The translations under genes and the position numbers were made by a program. Shown in pieces: positions 52,158 through 61,049 of a stretch of 64,000 nucleotides of DNA. Source of the DNA: Allobaileyella intestinalis (lineage in GTDB: Bacteria > Bacillota > Clostridia > Peptostreptococcales > Anaerovoracaceae); the NCBI RefSeq assembly GCF_009695865.1, contig NZ_VUNB01000007.1, positions 1-64,000 of the forward strand, given 5' to 3'. Under the pieces are notes generated by a model. It searched no databases, was not told the origin of the DNA, and worked only from the letters and a program-made list of their open reading frames with translations. Every line of letters starts with the position of its first letter. Within the stretch, counting starts at the first letter, position 1.

Positions 52158-52700
52158 CTATTTTAATGCCTTTCCAAACTCATAGGCTTCACTTAATTCC
52201 TCGGATTTACTTGAAGCCTCTCCCATATCGCCTATGCCTCCACAGAATAAGGAACCGGAGAATTCTGCCTTTTCAAAACAATCAACCCATCCCTTGAGTC
52301 CGCTTTCAGCCTTTTGGGGCACAAACTCTTCATCCTCAGCCGCAACAGAGAGCATATATACATTCCTGAACTTATAGTCTGAAGGATACAGAGGATTGAG
52401 CCTGTCCAAAAGAGTCTTCATCTGGCCGCTCATCTCGTAGTAATAAATTGGAGTTGCAAATACCAACGTGTCTGAGTTCTTTACTTTTTCTGCAATCTCA
52501 ACAGCATCATCATTAGTGACACACCTCTGAGTATTCTGACAGGCAAGACAGCCTATACAAAAACCGATATTTTTCCCTTTCAGGCTTATATGTTCCACAT
52601 CATGACCTGAAGCTTTTGCTCCCTCTATAAGCTTTTTCGTAAGTATATCGGAATTACTCTTTGCTCGAAGACTTGTAGAAATCACTAACACTTTACTCAT
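52158..52700 (-). CDS. flavodoxin-fold NAD(P)H-dependent oxidoreductase
   Basis: 180 residues of the NADPH-dependent FMN reductase/flavodoxin_2 type. The FMN-binding S-T-S-L-R-A-K-S-N-S opens the fold, C-I-G-C-L-A-C-Q may bind iron or be redox active, and A-T-P-I-Y-Y-Y-E-M-S-G-Q-M-K is the usual second FMN loop. It starts upstream of the lipoprotein remnant (12-bp gap), consistent with an old operon. Confidence 0.88.
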   Translation of the reverse strand: MSKVLVISTSLRAKSNSDILTKKLIEGAKASGHDVEHISLKGKNIGFCIGCLACQNTQRCVTNDDAVEIAEKVKNSDTLVFATPIYYYEMSGQMKTLLDRLNPLYPSDYKFRNVYMLSVAAEDEEFVPQKAESGLKGWVDCFEKAEFSGSLFCGGIGDMGEASSKSEELSEAYEFGKALK

Positions 52701-52724
52701 ATCATCCCATCCTTTATTTCTTTT

Positions 52725-53006
52725 CTATTGGCACGACATTTTCTATCTTCTTAATCAGTTTTGCGGGAACGCCTCCCACAATTGTGTTTTACTCAACATC
52801 CTTTGTCACAACAGCTCCGGCTGCAATTACAGCACCATCACCAATTGTCACACCATCCTGGAAGCTGCATCCGGAATTGATGAATACATTTTTTCCGATG
52901 TGAATGTTTCTTCCAAAATCCGTATGGAACATTCATGCATCTCTTCTGTCATATCTTCTACTCTGTCCGAATTAAGATATTCCAGTATTTCTTCAACCGT
53001 TATCAT
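52725..53006 (-). pseudogene. maltose/galactoside O-acetyltransferase remnant
   Basis: The minus strand holds an N-terminal piece (start at 53006), then in another frame [27 protein letters not shown], an in-frame TAA after V-E, and N-T-I-V-G-G-V-P-A-K at the end. These are left-handed beta helix acetyltransferase sequences with the middle deleted, a frameshift and a premature stop. It is not functional. Confidence 0.85.
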
Positions 53007-53090
53007 TACTTTAAATTCTCCTTAAAGAAGCGCTCCAGTTTTGCTTATGTGTGATAAAGAAGCAATAGAAGTGCAAAAAATTTTGCCGTT

Positions 53091-53123
53091 CCTATCCGAC
53101 ACTTGGCCATTGTGTCGGATAGG
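53091..53123. repeat. perfect 12-bp inverted repeat at the edge of the tet(W) segment
   Basis: CCTATCCGACAC (53091-53102) and GTGTCGGATAGG (53112-53123) form a stem just beyond the recombinase fragment. On the minus strand a T-rich tract follows at some distance, so it may be a terminator or an element end. Confidence 0.65.
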
Positions 53124-53131
53124 TCGGGCGG

Positions 53132-54095
53132 TTATTCGGGCAAGTCAATCTTGCCGACAAAGCTGTAATAAATCTCAATGTCCTGCCTGCGGGTGCCGTT
53201 CTCATCATAGCTGCACTCATGCACCACAATTTTCTCGATCATTTCCCGCAAGAGAGTGGGGGTCAGTTCTTCAAAGGCAAGGTGCTTGCGGACAATGCCC
53301 ATAAATTTCTCGGCGTTGACGGTAGCTGCCTGTGACTTGTCCAGTTCGGCTTGCAGGGCGGCGGCTCTCTTTTTCAGCTCCGCTTGCTCGGCTTCGTAGT
53401 CAGCCGACAGTTCCATGAAACGCTCATCGCTGATTTTGCCGTTTACATTGTCCTCATACAGCCGCTTGATAATGCGGCTGATTTCAGAAATGCGTTCCTG
53501 CGCCTGTTCAAGCTGCTTGATGGCTGCGGCGGTCTTTCGCTTGCCGCCGATCTCGTTCTGCTGGACAAGTAGTTTCACAAACCGGCTCTCATGCTTGGCT
53601 GCGTATTCGGTCACTTGCCGGAGATTTGCCAGGACACCAGCGGTCAACAGATCGGTGCGGATAAAGTGCGCCGTACAGTTGCGGGTGCGCTTCTTGTAGC
53701 TGCCGCAGATGTAGCAGTCCTGTTTGCGGTCTTTGTTCTGATACCGCTGCTGATACAGCACATGGCCGCAGTCGGCGCAGAACAAAATCCCGGAGAACAG
53801 CCCCACTTCATCGTAGCGGTTCGGGCGTTTGCGCTGTTTGCGTAACTCCTGCACCCGTTCCCATGTTTCCTTGTCGATGATCGGCTCATGGTGGTTCTCG
53901 AAAATGGCCTGCTTCTCGACGGGGTTCTCTATGCTGTGCTTGACCTTATAAGAAGGCTTTTCCGTTTTGAAGTTCACCAGACATCCGGTGTACTCTCGGT
54001 TTTCGAGGTTGTGCGTTCTCCTCCCAGATTTTTTTACTTTCCTCTGTTCCCATGTTCTCTCCCACTCCCCAAATTTGCTTTTTTGCTTCCATTAA
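53132..54095 (-). pseudogene. large serine recombinase, 5'-truncated
   Basis: The 281-codon open frame (53132-53977) is the C-terminal part of a TnpX/TndX-like large serine recombinase: zinc ribbon C-A-D-C-G and C-Y-I-C-G-S-Y-K followed by a coiled coil. The same frame reads back to about 54095 (N-R-E-Y-T-G-C-L-V-N-F). The catalytic N-terminal domain with the serine is absent, replaced by the start of another small gene. It is a remnant of the transposon that probably brought tet(W). Confidence 0.85.
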
Positions 54096-54116
54096 ATCTT
54101 CCTTACTATATTCCAT
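53946..54116 (-). pseudogene. 5' fragment of a small conserved gene fused out of frame to the recombinase remnant
   Basis: The start M-E-Y-S-K-E-D-L-M-E-A-K-K-Q-I resembles the beginning of a helical protein of about 65 residues often seen in clostridial genomes. After Q-I the sequence passes into recombinase DNA read in another frame. A GGAGG site precedes the ATG at 54116. It marks a deletion or insertion junction. Confidence 0.55.
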
Positions 54117-54166
54117 TGTTACCCTCCATAACTTCTGATTGTTGCCGTCTTGACGATTATGTATCT

Positions 54167-56086
54167 TTACATTACCTTCTGAAACATATGGCGCACCTTG
54201 TCCAGGCGGCTGTTTGGACGGCGGGGCTGGATGACCGGCTGACCGACAGCGGCCTGATACCCTTTCAGTTCTGTAAGGCATACGCTCTGCCCGTTGGTGT
54301 AAAAGGCCAGATCAGTACGGTATGCCTGTATACAGCGGGCGGGAATCTCGCCAGTAAAGACAACTTCATCCTTTTTTACCTGGACCGTTTCGATGGTGGC
54401 ACAGTATTTCGGTGCATCATGATAAGCCCTGGAAAGATATTCCCGGGGCGCATAGAGGGTGAAGGAGAGATAAGGTTCCAGCAGTTGCGTCCCTGATTCC
54501 TTCAATGCCTGTTCCAATACAATCGGGGCCAATGAGCGGAAGTCCGCCGGCGTGCTGACCGGACTGTAATAAAGCCCGTATTCAAAGCAAATCTTACAGT
54601 CCGTTACGTTCCAGCCGAACAAGCCCTGCTCCAGCCCGTAACGGATACCATCCCTGACAGCGTTTTGAAAACTCTGGTTCAAGTATCCCAGCGAAACCCG
54701 GCTCTCGTATTGTACACCGGAGCCAAGCGGGAGTGGTGTAACAGACAGTCCGATGGATGCCCAAAACGGGTTGGGCGGCACCTCGATATGGATGGTGTGG
54801 CTGGCTGCTTTGAGCGGCCGCTCCATATAAATGACGGTGGGTTCCTTTACCACTGTTTCAAGCTTGTATTTTTCCGACAGCAAAGCGGAAACAACCTCCA
54901 ACTGCACCCGGCCCAAAAAAGAAAGAATGATCTCATGGGTGATGGAATCCACCTCGCAGCGCAAAAGCGGGTCAGTATCCGCAAGTTGCGTAAGAGCGTC
55001 CAGCAGCCGTTCTCTTTGCGCTGCCGTTTTCGGCGCAATCGACGTCCGCAGCATGGGGAGGGGGTCCTCACGCCACCTTTTACGAGGGAGCCGGGTTGGG
55101 TCCCCTAATACATCGTTTAACCTCACGCTGTCGCTGGGAAGGATAACAATTTCACCCGGATAAGCGGTGTCTGTCCGAACAATTTCCCCTTTGGATGGAA
55201 TACGCATCTCTGTGATTTTCAGCTTTTCTCTCCCGGCCAGGGCCACCGTATCCCGCAGGCGCAGCGTTCCGCTGTATAGCCGTAGATAGACACGCCGCTG
55301 GCCGCAATCTGTATACTCCACCTTGAAAACGCTGCCGCATAGGGCGGCGCTCCCCTGTTCCCCAATCGGTTGGAACAGCCCTGTCACCGCATCCATCAAC
55401 GGTTGAATGCCAAGGCCCTTTTTGGCGCTGCCATAATAGACCGGGAACAGGGAGGCGTCTTGAACCCGCCGCTGTTCCTCCCGCACAAGTTTTTCCCGGC
55501 TGATTGGTTCTCCTGCGATATACTTTTCCAATAATTTATCGTTATTTTCGATGACCGCATCCCATGCTTCTATGTCGGTATTTTCCTCCAGGACTATTTC
55601 CGGGGACAGCGACACCGTCTGCTTGATGATAATATCGGCGGAGAGCTTATCCCGAACAGACTGAACCACGCTCTGCAAATCAACGCCAGCCTGGTCGATC
55701 TTGTTGATAAAGATAACGGTGGGAATGTTCATTTTCCGCAGGGCATGGAACAGAATACGGGTCTGGGCCTGCACGCCATCTTTAGCGGAGATCACCAAGA
55801 TGGCCCCATCTAAAACAGCCAAAGAGCGGTACACCTCCGCCAAAAAATCCATGTGGCCGGGCGTATCCACAATGTTGACTTTACATCTGTGCCACTGGAA
55901 GGAAGTGACTGCCGCTTGAATGGTAATCCCACGCTGCCGCTCCAAAAACATGGTGTCCGTCCTCGTTGTCCCTTTTTCGACGCTCCCCGGTTCTGAAATG
56001 GCTCCGCTGGCATATAGCAGGCTCTCCGTCAAGGTCGTCTTTCCAGCGTCTACATGGGCAAGAATTCCAATATTGATTATTTTCAT
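54167..56086 (-). CDS. tet(W): tetracycline resistance ribosomal protection protein Tet(W)
   Basis: 639 residues, the full length of Tet(W), and the sequence agrees with Tet(W) as I know it from end to end. It is an EF-G-like GTPase with A-H-V-D-A-G-K-T-T (10-18), D-T-P-G-H-M-D-F and N-K-I-D that removes tetracycline from the ribosome. GGGAGG lies before the ATG. Expression is set by the leader at 56146-56190. The higher G+C content than its surroundings fits recent transfer. Confidence 0.97.
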   Translation of the reverse strand: MKIINIGILAHVDAGKTTLTESLLYASGAISEPGSVEKGTTRTDTMFLERQRGITIQAAVTSFQWHRCKVNIVDTPGHMDFLAEVYRSLAVLDGAILVISAKDGVQAQTRILFHALRKMNIPTVIFINKIDQAGVDLQSVVQSVRDKLSADIIIKQTVSLSPEIVLEENTDIEAWDAVIENNDKLLEKYIAGEPISREKLVREEQRRVQDASLFPVYYGSAKKGLGIQPLMDAVTGLFQPIGEQGSAALCGSVFKVEYTDCGQRRVYLRLYSGTLRLRDTVALAGREKLKITEMRIPSKGEIVRTDTAYPGEIVILPSDSVRLNDVLGDPTRLPRKRWREDPLPMLRTSIAPKTAAQRERLLDALTQLADTDPLLRCEVDSITHEIILSFLGRVQLEVVSALLSEKYKLETVVKEPTVIYMERPLKAASHTIHIEVPPNPFWASIGLSVTPLPLGSGVQYESRVSLGYLNQSFQNAVRDGIRYGLEQGLFGWNVTDCKICFEYGLYYSPVSTPADFRSLAPIVLEQALKESGTQLLEPYLSFTLYAPREYLSRAYHDAPKYCATIETVQVKKDEVVFTGEIPARCIQAYRTDLAFYTNGQSVCLTELKGYQAAVGQPVIQPRRPNSRLDKVRHMFQKVM

Positions 56087-56119
56087 GTGATTGTCCTCCC
56101 TTTACTGCCCCGAAGGGCA

Positions 56120-56160
56120 TAAAAATCCCCAGCAGTAAAATACTTTTACCACTGGGGATG
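56120..56160 (-). promoter_or_regulatory. tet(W) attenuator terminator
   Basis: On the minus strand ATCCCCAG and CTGGGGAT pair around a TGGTAAAAG...TTTTACTG inner stem, followed by TTTTTATG. Complementary segments at about 56228-56252 and 56330-56350 can form the alternative leader structure, as in the Tn916 tet(M) leader. Confidence 0.85.
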
Positions 56161-56190
56161 ATAATTTGCGGACATACACATATACAGCAT
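56146..56190 (-). CDS. tet(W) leader peptide
   Basis: A 14-residue frame, M-L-Y-M-C-M-S-A-N-Y-H-P-Q-W, ends inside the attenuator stem. It is the counterpart of the short leader peptide of tet(M), whose translation controls read-through under tetracycline. Confidence 0.8.
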   Translation of the reverse strand: MLYMCMSANYHPQW

Positions 56191-56380
56191 ACACCTGTTT
56201 GTGAGTGCTGTTTTTGGGGATATGTCAAAATTGATAAGGCAAAAGTATTCTTAAATTGGGTACAAAAAACTAAGCCCCTACAAAAGGGACTATCATAATC
56301 CTTTGTTCCCACTATTTGATTATAGTTTTATTTAAGAATACCTTGCCGCATATTTTTTACTCCTTTTCTGGAATTGAATT

Positions 56381-56409
56381 ATTATATCACATCAGTTTTA
56401 GGAAAACAA
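56381..56409 (-). promoter_or_regulatory. tet(W) promoter
   Basis: On the minus strand, TTGTTT, a 17-bp spacer and TATAAT precede the leader transcript. Confidence 0.7.
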
Positions 56410-56449
56410 GTATCTAAAAGAAATTTTTCTTCCCCTTATATGTAACAAT

Positions 56450-56752
56450 CATACCGGCTTCCTAACGTTCAGAATGGTTTCTACTGTCTGCTGCGGTGTT
56501 TGGTTGGAATTGTCCAGCCAAAAGCCGATCCGTGGTGTTGTCTGCATTTTACTAAATACAAATTCAATGTATACAGAAAGAAATATATAAGGAGTGGGAG
56601 GGATTCCGCCGTAGTCGGCATTGTAGGAAAATCCAAAAGTTTAGATTTTCTCAAAATGCTTATCTTTTGGTCTTTGGTTCGGAATAGTGTAGTGCTGGCG
56701 GTCTATCTCTTGTTTTCGGTTGCTTGCTTCCTTACCGTACATGAGCATTGTC
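56450..56752 (-). pseudogene. transposon-derived reading frame remnants upstream of tet(W)
   Basis: Two frames are visible on the minus strand: M-L-M-Y-G-K-E-A-S-N-R-K-Q... ending near 56645, and a 3' fragment ending R-I-G-F-W-L-D-N-S-N-Q-T-P-Q-Q-T near 56452, which resembles the end of a small kinase. Neither is complete. They belong to the inserted tet(W) segment. Confidence 0.5.
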
Positions 56753-57715
56753 ATAAGGAATATAATCCTTATCTCCGCCATCATATAGATCTGTATGCAC
56801 CGCATCAGGGATTATCATAAGTTCTTTATTATCAGCATACTTGCTGTCTTTGATCATATCTGCATAAGCATCCTTTGAGAAATAACATGAGTGTGCCTTT
56901 TCTCCATGGACAAGTAATACTGCACTTCTGATCTCATTGCTGTACTTTAGGATTGGCTGATTAACGAAAGACTCACAACCGATCACATTCCAGCCTCCGT
57001 TGGAATTAAGGCTTCTCTTGTGATAACCTCTGTCGGTCTTGTAGTAGTCATAGTAATCTTTCACAAAGAAAGGGGCATCCTCAGGAAGTGGATCTACAAC
57101 TCCGCCGCCAAGCTTATACTCACCTGCCTTAAGGTCTTCAAGTCTCTGAGCGCACATGGCAGCCTTCTTCTGATACCTTGCTTCCTCGCTGTCCTCGGAG
57201 TCAAAATATCCATTGGCATTTACTCTTGTCATGTCATACATTGTCATTGCAGCTGTAGCTTTGATCCTTGTATCAAGAGCTGCTGTGTTTACAGCCATTC
57301 CTCCCCATCCACAGATACCGATGATTCCAATCCTGTCAGGATCTACTTTTTCATTAAGTGAAAGGAAATCAACTGCAGCCATGAAATCTTCTGTGTTGAT
57401 ATCAGGAGATGCCATATATCTTACGTTCCCACCGGACTCTCCTGTAAATGATGGGTCAAATGCTATTGTTAAGAATCCTCTCTCTGCCATTGTCTGAGCA
57501 TAAAGACCTGAGCACTGCTCCTTAACTGCACCGAATGGCCCGCATACAGCAATTGCAGGGAGCTTACCATCTGCATTCTTTGGAACATACATATCTGCCG
57601 CAAGGGTGATTCCATATCTGTTTACAAATGTAACTTTGCCGTGGTCTACCTTATCACTTTTCTTAAATGTCTTATCCCACTCAGTAACAAGGTTTAATTC
57701 TTCTTTTCTGATCAT
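56732..57715 (-). CDS. alpha/beta hydrolase, C-terminus replaced by the insertion
   Basis: 327 residues from the ATG at 57715 (AGGAGG lies 9 bp before it; the ATG at 57736 has none). The dienelactone hydrolase-like fold shows the nucleophile region G-I-C-G-W-G-G and the late V-H-G-E-K and D-A-V-H-T, the latter carrying the His. The last native residues are about D-Y-I-P-Y-D; N-A-H-V-R and the stop come from the tet(W) segment, so around a dozen residues are lost. Activity may survive because the His is kept. It overlaps the small gene upstream. Confidence 0.8.
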   Translation of the reverse strand: MIRKEELNLVTEWDKTFKKSDKVDHGKVTFVNRYGITLAADMYVPKNADGKLPAIAVCGPFGAVKEQCSGLYAQTMAERGFLTIAFDPSFTGESGGNVRYMASPDINTEDFMAAVDFLSLNEKVDPDRIGIIGICGWGGMAVNTAALDTRIKATAAMTMYDMTRVNANGYFDSEDSEEARYQKKAAMCAQRLEDLKAGEYKLGGGVVDPLPEDAPFFVKDYYDYYKTDRGYHKRSLNSNGGWNVIGCESFVNQPILKYSNEIRSAVLLVHGEKAHSCYFSKDAYADMIKDSKYADNKELMIIPDAVHTDLYDGGDKDYIPYDNAHVR

Positions 57716-57732
57716 TTTGTCATCCTCCTGAA

Positions 57733-57948
57733 TCATTTTTCTTTCTGTATCTGTCTTATCAAAAAATCCATGTTATCTACTTTTTCCTGGCTCTCATGAA
57801 GCTCATCCATAAGGTGACAACGGCATTTCCTAAGATCTCGTAAAAGCGTATCGGTATCACCTTCTTCATACATTTTCTTCATGAAGTATATTTGTTTATC
57901 GTCACAGCCCATATCTGAAAGGTTTTCAAGAATCTTTACCGTATCCAT
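57733..57948 (-). CDS. small helical protein upstream of the hydrolase
   Basis: 71 residues, mostly helical and charged, with D-K-Q-I-Y-F-M-K-K-M near 17-26 and a coiled C-terminus. It resembles the C-terminal helical region of MerR-type regulators but has no DNA-binding domain. GGAG-type ribosome site before ATG. It is co-transcribed with the hydrolase and divergent from the LysR gene. The function is unknown. Confidence 0.7.
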   Translation of the reverse strand: MDTVKILENLSDMGCDDKQIYFMKKMYEEGDTDTLLRDLRKCRCHLMDELHESQEKVDNMDFLIRQIQKEK

Positions 57949-58070
57949 CTTATTTCTCCTTCCAGTTTTTATATTAAAACCTTGACCTGATTTTCGCTAA
58001 TGAATAAAATGAATATCATGATATTCGTTTTTTGAATAACACTTAAATAGTCAGCTTTATGGAGAATTCC

Positions 58071-58943
58071 ATGGAAATAAAAAATCTCAGATATTTCCTT
58101 GCAGTTGCCAGGGAAGAAAACATGTCAAAGGCTGCTGAGCAGCTCCATGTATCGCAACCCACTCTTTCAAAGACATTAAAAGCGTTAGAGGAAGAACTTG
58201 GGAAGAAACTGTTTATCAGGCACAGCTTCAGTATTTCACTGACTGATGAAGGGGTGCTCCTGCGTGACCGCGCACAGGATCTTGTGGCTATGTCAGATAA
58301 GATTGAACAGGAATTTAGCTCCCTGGATGATATAACAGGTGGGGATATATATTTTGGACTGGCAGAAAGCTATCAGATCAGATACCTTGCCAGAGAGATT
58401 TATAAATTAAAGGAAAAATACCCAAACTTCACTTATCATATAACCAGCGGAGATACTGAACAGGTTACTGAAAAGCTTGATAAAGGCATTTTAGACTTTG
58501 CTGTACTATGTGAAACACCTGACAGCAATAAATATGAATATGTTAAGTTTCCAGAAGCCGATGTATGGGGAGCAATCATATCTTCATCTCATCCCCTTGC
58601 AAAGAAAAAATACATCCATGTCTCTGACCTGATAGGACAGCCTCTGTTTGTCTCTGAGCAAAGCTGGAACAATGAAATCAAAACATGGGCTAAAGAAAGG
58701 TTTCCTAAGCTAAAACTTGAAGGCTCCTTCAGGCTGTCTTATAACGGCTCTGTATTTGCAAGAGAAAACCTTGGAATACTTCTTACATTTAAGGATCTGA
58801 TAAATACCGAAGGAACTGACATGGTATTCAGACCACTTTCACCTGAACTGAAGTCAGAACTATATCTCATATGGAATAAATATCAGGCCTTTACTCCTAT
58901 TGCAGAAAAGTTTCTGGAGCAGATAAAAAAGGCTTTCAAGTAA
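58071..58943 (+). CDS. LysR-family transcriptional regulator
   Basis: 290 residues from the ATG at 58071 (GGAG 6 bp before). The N-terminal winged helix (M-S-K-A-A-E-Q-L-H-V-S-Q-P-T-L-S-K near 19-35) and substrate-binding domain are complete. Divergent orientation to the small gene and hydrolase suggests it controls them, with the operator in 57949-58058. Confidence 0.92.
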   Translation: MEIKNLRYFLAVAREENMSKAAEQLHVSQPTLSKTLKALEEELGKKLFIRHSFSISLTDEGVLLRDRAQDLVAMSDKIEQEFSSLDDITGGDIYFGLAESYQIRYLAREIYKLKEKYPNFTYHITSGDTEQVTEKLDKGILDFAVLCETPDSNKYEYVKFPEADVWGAIISSSHPLAKKKYIHVSDLIGQPLFVSEQSWNNEIKTWAKERFPKLKLEGSFRLSYNGSVFARENLGILLTFKDLINTEGTDMVFRPLSPELKSELYLIWNKYQAFTPIAEKFLEQIKKAFK

Positions 58944-59040
58944 TTTTCAAGAAGGTCACAGCATAATCATAATAAAGTATGACCTTCTACAGTATAGGGT
59001 TTGCTTGACTTCCCCGCATTTTAATATTAATACTCATACA

Positions 59041-59076
59041 ACATCGGTCTATAAATCGACCGATGTTCTTTTTATA
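59041..59076 (+). terminator. terminator of the LysR gene
   Basis: ACATCGGTC (59041-59049) pairs with GACCGATGT (59058-59066), followed by TCTTTTTAT. A second dyad, CATATGGTTGC / GCAACATATG, lies just downstream at about 59084-59111. Confidence 0.85.
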
Positions 59077-59156
59077 AACTAACATATGGTTGCTTTTTCG
59101 CGGCAACATATGAAAGAAATGTTGCTTGAAACTATAGTGTAAAAGGGTTAGAATGA

Positions 59157-59172
59157 GTTAGATATAACTAAC
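59157..59172. promoter_or_regulatory. operator-like palindrome
   Basis: GTTAGATATAACTAAC is a near-perfect dyad 22 bp upstream of the methyltransferase remnant. It looks like a TetR/MarR-type operator whose gene context has decayed. Confidence 0.4.
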
Positions 59173-59193
59173 CTAATTAAAAAAGCTAATACA

Positions 59194-59700
59194 TTGACGT
59201 GGAAGATAGTGAAAAGAGTTTCAGGAAATAATTGCTGCGGAGGAGGACGAAGTGTTTCTCTGCTTCTTGAAACTTTTCCGGAAAGTCATGTGACAGGTGT
59301 TGATTATTCTATACTGTCCGTGGATAAAGCGAAGTCGTATAACCGGGATAAAATTAATGAAGGACGCTGTACGGTTTTCCAGGGAGATGTTTCTTCTCTT
59401 GACCTGCCGCATGAAACTTTTAATCTTGCTACGGCTTTTGAAACAATCTATTTCTGGCCCGGCCTGGACCGGTGCTTTAAACAGGTAGCAGACATACTGA
59501 GACCAGGAGGGTATTTTATGATTTGTAACGAATCTGAAGGGACGGACGCCTCATCCCTTAAATATGAAAAGATCATTGAAGGTATGAAGATTTATACTGC
59601 GCCGGAGATTGAGGCGGCCCTCAAGACTGCAGGATTTTCAGATGTCAAGACTTACCATCACAGTTCAAAGCCGTGGATCTGCGTTCTTTCGAGAAAATAG
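59194..59700 (+). pseudogene. SAM-dependent methyltransferase, 5'-truncated
   Basis: 168 codons matching class I methyltransferases from the SAM motif onward, but that motif reads N-N-C-C-G-G-G-R instead of the usual D-I-G-C-G-G-G. The 50 or so residues normally before it are absent, and there is no good start or ribosome site (TTG only). Later motifs (V-T-G-V-D-Y-S, L-R-P-G-G-Y) are intact. Probably a decayed gene. Confidence 0.7.
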
Positions 59701-59753
59701 GCGTGCAGACAGAAATTTTAGTACTTCCTGAGTGCGTACTTTCTAAATGCTCA

Positions 59754-59830
59754 GTTGGAAAAGTCACCAAAATAGGCAATAATTGGGTTGGAAAAGTCCT
59801 TAATTGGCCCAGCGTTTGGGATGTAAAAGT
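59754..59830. repeat. GTTGGAAAAGTC direct repeats
   Basis: GTTGGAAAAGTC occurs at 59754 and 59787, and a related GGATGTAAAAGTCC at about 59819. Multiple short repeats of this kind are seen at ends of some insertion sequences, but no transposase is near. The rest of 59701-59968 holds only the terminator at 59873. Confidence 0.45.
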
Positions 59831-59872
59831 CCATTTGAGACAAAGACCGGAGAGACCCTACTCAGCGTAGAT

Positions 59873-59908
59873 AGCACAGCCCCTGATGATGTGCTATGAT
59901 TTTTTTCC
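59873..59908 (+). terminator. terminator upstream of the second alpha/beta hydrolase gene
   Basis: AGCACA / TGTGCT stem around CCCCTGATGA-type loop, followed by ATGATTTTTTTCC. Confidence 0.78.
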
Positions 59909-59968
59909 AGAAGAGAGCTTGTGTTTTTCCTGGAAAAAAGAAATTGACTTAAGGCGGAGGTTGTTCCG

Positions 59969-60745
59969 ATGAACAGATTGAAAATATTAAAAGAAAATGG
60001 TCATATGATTCCGGTTATCCTGGAGGTGCCGGAGGAGGCGGATTCTGTAGTGATCATGGTCCATGGATTTACCAGCAGCAAGGAATGTCCTACCGGACAG
60101 CTCCTGATTCGGAGAATGCCGGAGGCGGGAATCGGAGTGGTGCTCTATGATCAGCCGGGACACGGAGAGGAAGAAGCAAAGGAAGATCCTTTCAGAATAG
60201 AGAACTGCATGGACAGTCTTGCTACCGTGGAGAAATATATACAGATGAACTGGCCGGAGAAGGAGATATTCTACTTTGCTTCCAGTTACGGTGCATATCT
60301 GACCGGGCTGTACCTTGAGAGGAGAAAGCATGCCGGCACTCATCTTCTGATGAGAAGTGGTGCGGTGATCATGCCGTGGCTTTTCCTGGGGGCACCTGGA
60401 TCGGAGCCTGATTCCGAAGCATTGGAGGAACTTAATAAAAAAGGATATCTCATGTTGGGACTTACTGGGACAAGGCAGGTAAAGGTGCCGAAAGGGATGT
60501 TCGAAGATATGATGCTTCCTGAGAATGACCTTTACAGAAATTTCGGAGAATCAGATCGCGGGAATACCAGGGTTGCCATGGTACACGGGGAAAAAGACCA
60601 GGTGGTTCCTGTTAAGTTTGCAAGAGACTTCGCAGAGAAATATGGCCTGCCGATCACAGTCTTCGAAGGACAGGGTCATTCCCTCAGTGATGACCCGGCT
60701 TGCCCCGATAAAGTAGCTGACTTGGCAATAGATTTTTTCAAATGA
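59969..60745 (+). CDS. alpha/beta hydrolase (Serine aminopeptidase S33-like)
   Basis: 258 residues. V-H-G-F-T-S-S-K-E near 31 gives the oxyanion region, the elbow is A-S-S-Y-G-A near 105 (Ser nucleophile), and H-G-E-K-D-Q and the late G-Q-G-H-S-L supply Asp and His. The substrate is unknown. GCGGAGG lies before the ATG. It stands between two terminators as a single-gene unit. Confidence 0.88.
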   Translation: MNRLKILKENGHMIPVILEVPEEADSVVIMVHGFTSSKECPTGQLLIRRMPEAGIGVVLYDQPGHGEEEAKEDPFRIENCMDSLATVEKYIQMNWPEKEIFYFASSYGAYLTGLYLERRKHAGTHLLMRSGAVIMPWLFLGAPGSEPDSEALEELNKKGYLMLGLTGTRQVKVPKGMFEDMMLPENDLYRNFGESDRGNTRVAMVHGEKDQVVPVKFARDFAEKYGLPITVFEGQGHSLSDDPACPDKVADLAIDFFK

Positions 60746-60761
60746 TATTTCAGGCCTTTAG

Positions 60762-60794
60762 AGTGATACCAGGTAACTGGTATCGCTTTTTTTG
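60762..60794 (+). terminator. terminator of the second alpha/beta hydrolase gene
   Basis: GATACCAG-gtaa-CTGGTATC followed by GCTTTTTTTG. Confidence 0.92.
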
Positions 60795-60910
60795 TACATC
60801 TAACACTATGTAGGTTAGTCATAGCTTCCAAATGAGATTGTGCATTACAACAAGTGCAAATATCATATTTGTTTACAAACACAAATAAATTGAAAATAAA
60901 TTATTTCACA

Positions 60911-60956
60911 CAATAAAAATTGTTGGCCAATACTATTGACCAGCAATTTTTATTGT
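60911..60956. promoter_or_regulatory. long inverted repeat before the M20 amidohydrolase operon
   Basis: CAATAAAAATTGTTGG (60911-60926) and CCAGCAATTTTTATTG (60940-60956) form a 16-bp near-perfect dyad about 95 bp before the operon start. It could be an operator, or a terminator with U-rich arms. The surrounding 60795-61049 holds no gene. Confidence 0.55.
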
Positions 60957-61049
60957 GGTAGCATACATATTATATTAAGGTCAACCGGTTTTTAACACAA
61001 TAAACTCTCACCGGAGAGCAGCCATTGTTGACGCAAGAGAGCGAAAGGT

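Noticed and set aside
59701..59870. Short coding frame after the methyltransferase remnant
   Set aside because: No start signal or family resemblance; the region consists of short repeats.
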